Of a stretch of DNA of 64,000 bases, positions 51,101-61,369 are shown piece after piece. The stretch lies in the NCBI GenBank assembly GCA_964035795.1, contig OZ038321.1:11993093-12057092 (forward strand), given 5' to 3'. The notes under the pieces were generated by a model, which worked only from the letters and a program-made list of their open reading frames with translations, searched no databases and was not told where the DNA came from. The position numbers were made by a program, and so were the translations under genes. Numbering within the stretch: the stretch's first letter is position 1; every line of letters begins with the position of its first letter. This DNA is from Pterobdella sp. o SKG-2022 (taxonomy: Eukaryota > Annelida > Clitellata > Hirudinida > Piscicolidae).

Positions 51101-54100
51101 ATCATTTTAACTTTTTAGAGACATCTTTATGTACTTATAAATAATATTCAATAATTTTTTTACGGATAAATTTTAGCACTTTTGTTGAGCAAAAAACAGC
51201 TATAATTTTCAATACGTTTAGCCTCATCCTGAAACATTAGCTAAAAAGTTCATTATAGCTACTAAAAAAAATTAAAAACCAATGCAAAAGATTCATTTTT
51301 AAAATAAATTAAAATGAAATGAAATAGAGATATTTCCTATAAACGAATAAATGAATCGCTTAGTGAAAAATAATTATACTATTATAATGTTGAGTGCCAG
51401 ACGTAGAAAAATACATTTATGCATATAAAATTAAACATCCCAGACAGAAATGCATGAACAACACAGAAACATACACAACACATCTACACATACACTTCAT
51501 CTTCCTTGGACTGCACAGCCCTCAGCTGCTTCTCGACCTTGAACTTCCACTCATCTTTCAGTTGGAACATCAGATCAGAGAGACGACCAATGAAGAATGT
51601 GGATCCCATGTAATCCAAGCGAATCTCTAACGTGTGCAGGCTTACGCTTATCTACAGAGGTTTGAAACATAAGTGTACCTCAATGAAAAATAATCTATCC
51701 ATGTTTATTCGTGGAAAAGATTATTATGAAGATGAAATATGGATGGCCTTGCTTCAAAAGGCACAACAAAGTATTTCAGTGAAAAATACATTGTAACTGA
51801 AAGCATGAATGCATGAGTCTAACAACCTTGTGTTCTGGTTCTCTTCCTGGATCCTCCTTGACTAAAACTATGGAGAAGTGATTTTGATGATATAACAATA
51901 TAAAAATACCATGAATTAAGAAAAAAAAATTAAAAAAATAAAAGTAAAAATATTTCTACATACTGAAACATAAACTGATATACAAGATGCGATTAAATGA
52001 TGAATGAGAATTACTTTGTGAGTGTACATCCTCCAATTCAATAAGTCCACCGATTATGCCGCCCTGTAAAAGAATCATTATCTGATGCATCATCATCATA
52101 TACAGAATACAACTGTGAGATCGTATGGTTTTCCAGAGCTTTCAAGCCATAACATCAAATAATATTCAATAAATAAATATCCGACTAATGTCTTATTTAG
52201 TTCCATCAGTGCAAATATGTCAAAAGCCTATGATGTCGTATAAAAAATCTCAAAGTTGAAAAAACTCATACAAAGGAAAAACATGGAAAGACACCTTAGA
52301 TTCGAACTTGGAGTTGTTCAGAGACACAAACATGTTGGCGTTTTTGAATCCTTCACTGTCAATCATCATTTTGCTGTGATACTGAAGTCCTTTGGTTGTC
52401 CAACTATATTTTTATGGCCGTTATTCAGTGTTGTAGTTACAAGTCAAGTGAGAAAATAATTCAAATGATAATAACAATAACTTTAAGCACTCATAACATG
52501 AAGCAGCAAAATCTTTATTATAGACCAGTAGTTTTCATTCATGGGATTGCGGTGAACCATGTGAAAGAATAATAAAACTACTAACACAGTGTTGCCCATA
52601 GCATTACTCATGTTGATCATGACATCAAGTTGTGGCAAGTTGATGGAGAAGAGAACAAAGGTCTGCCAAGGATTCGAGGTCTTGGACACCTTCACTGGGC
52701 TTGAAGACTTTGGCATCACCGATGTTTTCCTATTTTTCTCTGATGACCAGATGAGATGTAACCATTTTAACGATTATATTGGAAATAATTGTCTTTGATA
52801 ATTATATACAAAGCGTAAAAACAAAATATTTACAATAAATATTAAATAATTAGAAAGTAAATAAAGAACTAAACAAATGTCAATTGAACTGACCTTTCTT
52901 GCTAAACTTCCTGAATATTGAAGACTTCTGGGATTGCTTGACATCTGCAGTGTTGTCCTGCACACAAAAATCCACGAATGGAGACATATTAAAAAACATG
53001 GCAAAAATAAAATATGATCAATTGAAATTTATTAAACCGATAGAAAACTGATTGTAGATTTCCTATGGTATAGGCTGAAATGCACAAATAATGAGTGGAG
53101 CATTAATGAAGGTTGCACTGACTGAGGACTCGGAGGAGGAGACCGTCATGACGCTGTTGAAGTCGTTGTTGTCGTCAGCTTGTGTGGGTGATCGTTTCAT
53201 TAGTTGTATTCAAACGAATTATTTCAATTTTTTTATCAATAATTTATTAATTTTACCTTTAAAGCTACTCAGTGAAATATAAAGTAAATGTGTGGTATTA
53301 ATGTTATTATTATTCTATCCACCGATATCGAACTGGCTTCCTTGCAGTGTCATTTCTTCGCCCAAAAAGAGTCTTCGAGCCAGAGTTCGTCTGTACCAAG
53401 CCTTGGGAAGAGCCAAGATCTCCTGCAGTTTGCGCATGTCATACTTGAAACAGGCAGACCCAATGTTGCATATTACTGTAGGGTTATGGTGTATAATGTA
53501 ATCTTTAAAATAATCAAAGATCAACAGATAAAATATTTACAGATCAGAACCTCAAGTGGCAAAATTCGTGACTTGAAAATTTAAATTATACTCCATCTAA
53601 CTGTAGTCTTAAACTCTAGTGCATAAATTGATCGAAAGTATTTATAATAACAGAAGTAATGATGTTATATATGGATATTCTTCTCTATGAAAAGCATCCA
53701 ATCAACCACTACAGTTTGAAAAGAAGTTTTGCTGATTGGAAAAAATATCAATTTTACACTTTAAAAAAATTTTTCTATCTTTTTACGTCTTACCACGTTC
53801 ATAATAAAAAAAAATGATCGTTTAAGCCTGAGATGACCTTCAAGAATTGAAAAACCCCTTGAAATAAGTCTCAGTTGTTTCTATTCCAACTAACATGAAA
53901 ACTTGACATTGTTAGAAACGTTAAGGAGGTTCTTGTCCATTTTGGAGAAGGAGGTGTTGAGTTGCTTGCTGATCACCTTGCGACTCCTCGCTATGCTCAA
54001 CTTCAAGTACTCGATGTTCAGACTAAGAGAGTCTTTGCGGTTTTCCATGTCATTTACTGAAAAATAATTTTAAAATAGTTATAGATTTTTATAGGGATAA

Positions 54101-57100
54101 CCTTTTGTTCTATGATATACTATGCAGCCAAAACACTAGAAAAGGCAAAAAGATATTTAATTTTAGAAATAAATGAAATTTCAACTTCTAAAAAAAATAT
54201 TAGCCTACAAACACAATAGCTTGAAAAATTATTAAAAGTCAAATCCAAAGATGATTTCTCAATAAATCGCAAAGATTTGTGCACTAATAAATATTGAAAA
54301 CATTGTTTTGGATATAAAGTTCATTATAATGATTAAAAAATACATTGTGAGTTGACGTCGGGATTGGTCTTGATGGCTTGGTTGCTGGTTTTGCGTTGAC
54401 CTCCTCCATACGGGTGGAAGATGTACAAGGAGATGTTTGTCATGCACACCGATACACACAACCCTCCAATCCCTGCTGTGTTCACTGTTGCGTGTTGGCA
54501 TATGAAGTTTTGTGATTTCATATTGGTGTTTGAAATTTAATTTTTAAAACAACATAAAAATGCAAAAGAATTAGTAAGACATTAATGGTAGTAAGAAAAA
54601 AATAAATATCAAACGCCCATGAAAATATTGGAAGCAACTTTAATGAAGACTCAACAAAACAGTGTGGACAAACAGAGGTTGGGATCTTGTCGATCGATCT
54701 TTTTGGTGGAGAAGATGACGTCGAGAGAAGGCAGTTGGAAAAGACACTCGACCCTTGAAACAGGTAAGCATGTCAATCGGATGACTGATGGTTGTACTTG
54801 CACTGATACTACCACCTGGGTGAGGTTCATATCATTGGGTGATCGATGTAAATGAATGTCATTTATATGGCGTCAGGAAAAACGAGTGATGAATTTATTT
54901 AAACCCCATGCCTATAAGTTAAGGCCCAAAAAACTTTAAAATAATTTAATCAACAACATACAACATATAGAAAAAACAAAATCAACGGTAGCACAACGAC
55001 CCCCACTGAAACCTCCACAGGGAACGAAGCCTGCTCCTTGGTGCTCAAAAGTCCCTCATCTTGAGATTCATTCAAGTCATCCTCCCCTGATGCTGTAACG
55101 TCATTATGTCTCTTTATGTGCTATATCAACTTTCATTATAGTTTAGAATTAAAAAATATGTCGACCATTTGATCACCCCTATCTGGGGTTTCAGTTGCCC
55201 AATTGATTGGTTACACAGGGCGCTACTCCACGTGGACTCCAATTGTCGGCCCACGTGGGATCGAACCTGGTATCTTTAGATAATTAGTCTAATGCTCAAA
55301 TACTGAGCTATAGGGACCGAATTAGAATTAAAGTGATTACTTCAAGACACATTAAATAAAACAAGAAGCAATGAAAGAAACAGAAATTCCGTTGGGACAT
55401 AGAAATCATGTAATTGTGCTCACTGTACAACTTCTTGAACGATTCAATAGGCTCAATCGCCTGTTCCAAAAAGTCCAATATCGAGGTGCTGATCAGCATT
55501 TCCTTGTGAAAATAAGTTGACACTTTTTTATGATTATTGTTATTATTAAAGTTCAAAAATTAATGCAATTTATTGTAGAATATTCAACTATTATGAAAAT
55601 TTAAACAATTTTCTAATAAAATATGATTAATATAAAGCCATGAAACCTCAGGCAGTTTTTGAATGGAGAACCAGGCATACAGGTTGGCCTTCTTGACTCC
55701 CGTGAAGCGCTTGAACTTTTCTGATGCAAATGGTGTGTTGAATCTCTCGACTAAAGGCAGAGTCTTGGAGTTGTAATGCAACTGGTGATAGAAAAGATTT
55801 CAAAATATAAATTATATTTATTCGGTGCAAAGATTTGAAAAACTTAAAAAGTTGAATATTTCATTAAAATATGGCAACCATTTTATGACATGAAATAAAG
55901 TAGAAGACATATCCGAAAATAACGGTTTTAAATTTTAATTTATTATACATATTATATTTCTTGAACTTTAAATGCTAACAAACCTTAACTTCGACTCCAG
56001 GAATGAAGAAAACAGTGTTGTACTGTGTAGTGAACCTGAGATTGGCAAATGGGTCCCTCTTCGACTGTGATTTCTTTTTGTCAAATGATTTCGGAGATCC
56101 CATTGTTCTTTGTCTAGTAATGGAAGTGTTACAAATAAAACTTGTCAAATTTCATACAACAGATAAATAGATAAATAGCATGAATTTAAACAAGGTTTTA
56201 TGCTCAATTTACTAAGGAAGGCACTTTTAGTCAATTTGCAAAAACAATATTAGTGCACTTTCTTAGCTGAAACATTCTTTTAAAAATCAGTTTATTATTC
56301 GATAATTTACTACTGCTATGAAAATATTTACAAAGATTTTGAGAGCGAATAAAAACCTGGATCTATTGTAAATATCTTGATCTTGTTCTTGCTTGACCTC
56401 CTTCGGATGCAGAACACACTTTCCACTTTCGATCTCCGCCTTCACATCTAACTCGAAATCAATGGCAGGTTCCACTATTTGTTGTTGGTTTGAATAAGGA
56501 GATGATGACCTCAATTCAACTCTGTCTACTCTGTTTAGAGAAAGAAGTTAAGCATAGTAAACACACGCATTTTGAACAAGATTATTTCAACAAAATTGTG
56601 TTTACTTTCAATTAAGAAATATTATAATCACAATTATCAAAAGGAGCTTACCTGATAACATCTTCAGAGCTGGAACTTGTAATATCTCCAAACGTATCGT
56701 AGTCTATTTCTGTTCCAGTGTCCAGGATCGATGGTTTCCCTTTGGGATTCGCCTTTCGATTTGTCACGCCTTCACTTATGACATTTAAATTACTGGTTTT
56801 CTCGACTTCCTCTTCAGAATTTTCCGGAAACATCAGTTGAGAGCTAGAACTATGACTCAAATCGACAGGCATAGAAAACTTGGAAACTTCAATGAAGTCA
56901 GTCCTGGTGTGGGTGTTAGCACCTGCCTTGCGGAAAGAGTCGTGTTTGCTCTGTGAATAACTTCTAGTTGGATCCTCCTTTTGAGCCGCAAGCTGTGAAA
57001 GATTTCATATATAATAACAATCTTTAATGAAATAAGAATAAATGGGCGTGATAGTGTTACCACTTCACTAGTGTGTTATTGCTTTGGTGTTTAAAAATTA

Positions 57101-60100
57101 AACACATTATGATTTTCCAAGCCTAAAATAAAGATTCATATATATGTATCACTAGGCCATAAGATTTTGATTTAAAAAGCTTCGTCAAACTTTAATAAGC
57201 TTTGAAAATAGTGTTTTTATGTTAAAAGTAGATTGAATACCATGAAGATTAACAAATTTTTAAATTGAAGGAACCTTCATTTCAGCATCAGAAGCAGATC
57301 TCAAGTGAGTCTTTTCTCTCGATAATTTCTCAGCACCCCTGGTAGCAGGATTCTTAAACTTCTTGAATATGTCTTTTCTAGGTTGATGTAGTGAAGATTT
57401 AGTGCAACAAATAAAATTTTTTTAAATAAAATTAAATCATGAGCATTAAATTATATTTGTGACTTTGGAAAACTTGCAACCTGAAATCATGGAAAAGTGC
57501 TTTTTGGAAGGAAAGAAGTTTGTTTTCTTCCTCTTCCACTGTGCTTTTGCTGGCTCCTAATGTTTTCAAATCCTGCACTACTTTTGCCTTCATGAGTTGA
57601 CAAGTTAAATGAAAATATCCGTAAAAAAATTTACTGAATCTATTTTGCAAACCTGTTCATTCATTTCCTTCTCAATGAGTCTTGTTCGAGTTTTAAAATC
57701 AAGGTTCATATCATAAAGAAAATCTGGCAGTTCATCGTATAACAGGCTCGTTTTGCGAGAAGGTTGGTCTAGCTGAAAATATTATAATCCTATAATAATG
57801 AGTTCTAGTTATATGTCATTCCTTCAAAACTCATGAAAACTTGGTGAGGTTTTGTCCCTAGTCACCTTTTTAAATTCTTCCACATGGTTGAACTGTGTTT
57901 CATCGTTCAAAGCCACATCTCCTGCTAATGATGTCAAAGTGTTCCAAGCCACATTCAACTTCTTGCCAATGCTGGTGTCCAAGTGTATGTCAATGCCCTT
58001 CATCTTCCACAAGATGTTCAACACCCACTTTGCATTCACCTGCATGCCATTATCAACTCTAAATTTTTATGGATAAAATTTTTCCACTCATGTGAAATTC
58101 GATAAATATTAAAATTAAAACATACTTTTCTGCAAAAAAAAAAATTAGATATTATTTTTCATAAGCGTGATTTTTTACTATTCAGACTGAAAATCTACTT
58201 GCATTATAATAAGAAACAACAAAAAGTAGCTAACAATGCCTACAGCAGACATATGCCGAGGTAGCATAGACTCCTTGCGGTTGTCAGTCCTAGAGCACAA
58301 CTCGAAGGTGCCGTTTGGTACCACCAATGCATTCATCACAAACTCATTCATCTTCTCAGGCTTCCAATCGTCGTACGTCAAATGAAAATCATCAGCGAAT
58401 CTCAGACAGAAATCTTTGGAGAGATATTGATGGATTAGAAATTTCATAGATACTTACTAACTTGTCAGTATTAAATAAAAATTTTAATATTTTCCAATTT
58501 TTAAATATTTCGCTTAATTTTTAAAATTTATTTCGATAAAAAATTATAATTTTTAACAACAATGAATATTAAATTAGTTAAAACTGTTATTCCAACCAGT
58601 GAATCTTCCTTTGCAGACGAAGCACTTGGAGGAGCAAGCGGATATTTGTGTCTTTTCCAGAGTCACCACTAGAGCCCCGTATCCCACATCTTCCTTCGTC
58701 CCTGAAGAAAACCCCTGAAAACAATTTTGCAATATTTGTATTATTGATTTGCTAAAAATGACATTATTAAGTTTGTATTAAAGATATACACAAAATATTA
58801 ATTTGCAATGAAATATAGATACATCATCATGATACATTTACAGGCATTTTCATATTAGCGTGACACTAAAATGAAAGAAATCAGATTGGAACCTGGCTGT
58901 AAGGGATCATGGGCAGACAAATTCCCAAGTCGTTGATGGTGATTTGGAGGAAGAGGACACTGAGGGAATTTTCAGCTATTGGAGGTAACTTTGTGAATAT
59001 TTGCTTTGTGGCCACCTGATTTGAGGTTTGTTATTGAAAGAGTTTAATGTATTGAAGGTAACTTGGTGAGCTTGAAACTAGAAGATGTTTTTGTTTAAAA
59101 ACATGAGAATATTATAAATTTGAATAGATATATAAAAAGTTTCTATGAACTTAAATTATCAACAATTTAAAAGTAGAAAAAAACGATTTAAGTATAAATT
59201 TCGCATCATTTTTTTATATTTTCAATGTTTGAAATGAATATTGATAAGGACGATAATGACTTTGATTTCTGAATTGAGTCCCATTCTCTGTTCAGTCCAG
59301 TACTCATAAGCGTTTCGGTAGTTGAGCCACACCAGTATGGCTGTTCATATGGGGTTTGTGTCAACGGATGTTAAGTTGTCTAACTAATATGCAATAATGA
59401 GTAAATGAAAACAATCAGCTCTTGAAAACCGTATATCTCAAAACTCGATATTCGCATTCTTGAATTGTATGAAATTTCGCGTACATTATATATGAAAAAA
59501 TATCTGGTTAACAATTTTTGAAAAAAAACATAAAATAATTATTTTAAACAATTGAGCATAGTGAGATAAGTATTATTATGATTCGAATGTTCTATTTGAT
59601 TGTGAACTTTTGGAAATGCAAAAATATTGTGAGTTTGTGAAATATGAAAAAACAAAGTACATCACTGCTCACACAACCTAAGTTTCCAACCAAAAATATT
59701 TACATGTCAAAACGGTAAAGTTTTTTATATTTATTTTGTGATACACTAGCTTTAAAAAAATATTTTTAAAGATTTAGTTAATTTATTTGACTGATTTATC
59801 CCAATTACTTGAAAGTATTTATCGTAAAAATTAAAATGCCTAGCACAATTAATCCTGACAACATTTTCAAACAATGCAAAACCCTAGCATGAACTGCACA
59901 TAAACCTTTATCAAAGGCTGATGGTAGCACGAAGATGATTGGTCGTTCAAGGTTGATAAGCACCGCCTCCTGGTCCATCGTCACTCCCGCGATCATCTCG
60001 TCCTTGTGGTTTGTGTGTTATTTAATGCATTTTTTATTTATATGAGATATAAAGTGCTTTGAATCGTTTTTAAAATCGTGTAAATCACTAGGAAAAACAT

Positions 60101-61205
60101 AATTTCCTCAAAATACTAGTACCAATAGTGCTCATGTGAATTTAAAACGATGACAGCTTTCGCCTTGAACTACTTGATTGAAAAAAAAATAAAAACAATT
60201 TAATTTGGAGAAAATTTTGAAAATATATAAAAATGAAATTATAAAATTATAAATTTTCTTGATTTTTTTTCGTAAAATGAAAAAGATTTAGAAAAATTTA
60301 TTTACCAAAAAACTAAGTTTCGACAAAATCGTCTTTGTCGAAAATTTGTTTTTTGAAAAATGAAAGTATCTAAAATCTTCCTCATTTACAAAAAAAAATC
60401 AAGAAAATTCAAATAAAAAAGATACATAAGATGTCTCTAAAAAATTATAAATAGAATTCAAAACATGAAATAACAATATGATTGTTCAATGCCAACCTGC
60501 AAGGCATTTCTGAGCAAAATGCTGGTGCTGAAGGAAGCTAGATGGGGAAATTCAGGCTCTGCTTCTTCGAAGATTGGGTGCTTTATCAAGGTGCCCAAAG
60601 CCAAGTTCAAATTGACTTTTATTTGGAAGAAGGTTTTTGGAGGCTGTTGCAGAAAGTTATATTGTACTCAAATTTTATTTAAAAGATAGTTTAGTTTATA
60701 ATAAACGTTTAAACTGTTATAAAAATGGCATAATTTTTGATAACTGGATAAAAACAAGATTTTCAAATTAAGCATTCCTTACAGCATCCAGATCTTCAGC
60801 AGAAAAGACATAGTTTGTATTGTGATCTAAGCCATTTTCTTTTTTGAAAACATTCTCTGTTTTGAGGGCCTTCTGAACCCTGTTCGACAACTCAAACTCA
60901 ATCTCTCCTGTTTCGAACCTCACAGCATTATTCGTGGGTGTTGTTGCTGTGATTTGTAATCCCTGAATGGAGTGAAATAATTTTAAATTTAAATATAAAC
61001 TTGACGCATTTTAATGAATTGAATTCAATTCAAAAAAACCCTCTGACACAACCTTCATTTTGAAAAGGAAGGAGTAAAGAAAAGCTTTTTTTGACGGAGA
61101 GGTCTGAAAGAGCTGGTTGTCACCCCAGATCTGTACAGGCTGGTCCCCCCCTGACACTTTCTGAACCACCTCGTTTATCTCCTGAGCATTGATTCCTCTT
61201 ATTAG
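48137..61205 (-). CDS. BLTP1 (KIAA1109 / tweek) bridge-like lipid-transfer protein, C-terminal third
   Basis: Very large lipid-transfer protein linked to membrane contact sites, phosphoinositide balance and synaptic vesicle recycling in other animals. Thirty-eight exons, 5' to 3': 61053-61205 (start uncertain, 61197 possible), 60783-60962, 60497-60643, 59906-60002, 59261-59340, 58893-59015, 58597-58714, 58244-58413, 57866-58039, 57653-57772, 57481-57587, 57275-57377, 56652-56992, 56357-56530, 55984-56113, 55647-55781, 55424-55502, 55007-55092, 54674-54815, 54344-54475, 53895-54056, 53323-53475, 53123-53178, 52894-52957, 52586-52739, 52295-52403, 52015-52063, 51827-51861, 51512-51651, 50840-51036, 50504-50693, 50062-50138, 49740-49831, 49393-49486, 49060-49239, 48736-48864, 48458-48575, 48137-48332. 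Phases agree throughout, about 1,660 codons to TAG. Landmarks: LERPIIFVLPSAFDK, WLNYRNAYEYW, NDLGICLPM, RFADDF..YDDWKPE, NTVFFIPGVEVK, LPSLDVIFS, SLYIFHPYG, LPKAWYRRTLARRLFLG, MNMSNAMGNT-like, TLACFHG, HETETIF-like, CKTWHLEPT, DPVGVDYILQKLGF. The N-terminal two thirds lie beyond the window. Confidence 0.95.
51198..51241 (+). repeat. 44-bp dispersed repeat, copy 2
   Basis: Matches 40847-40890 at 39 of 44 positions. Located in the BLTP1 intron between the exons at 50840-51036 and 51512-51651. Confidence 0.6.
55154..55321 (-). mobile_element. tRNA-derived SINE with target-site duplication
   Basis: Read on the - strand it begins GGTCCCTATAGCTCAGTATT, a tRNA-like head with an A box. A perfect B box (GGTTCGATCCC) follows, then a tRNA-unrelated body (TAGCGCCCTGTGTAACCAAT ...) and a short T-rich tail. 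It is flanked on both sides by the 11-base direct repeat TTAGAATTAAA (55143-55153 and 55322-55332), a target-site duplication. It lies in a BLTP1 intron in the same orientation as that gene. A truncated relative is at 19172-19240. Confidence 0.88.
60252..60440. mobile_element. Foldback / MITE-like element, copy 2
   Basis: Arms AATTTTCTTGATTTTTTTTC (60252 onward) and the inverse complement ending near 60410 pair around a short loop. The element ends with GATACATAAGATGTCTCTAA, as copy 1 at 43503-43820 does with one change. It is shorter because the AT-rich centre is missing. It lies in a BLTP1 intron. Confidence 0.75.
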
Positions 61206-61369
61206 CTTCTTTCATTATCGCTCATGCTTATGCTGTGCATATCGCGTTGATAACTCGTGTCAAATTTTGTTGAAAATTGTCGAAATTTTTTCAAAAATTT
61301 TAATTTTTCTGTTTTTATTAGTTACAGTTTCATATTAAAAATATTTGTGAAAGTTCCAGCATCACAATA

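Noticed and set aside
55154..55321. A functional tRNA gene on the - strand
   Set aside because: A and B boxes are present but the acceptor stem cannot close into a tRNA. The tRNA-unrelated body plus flanking duplication shows it is a SINE.
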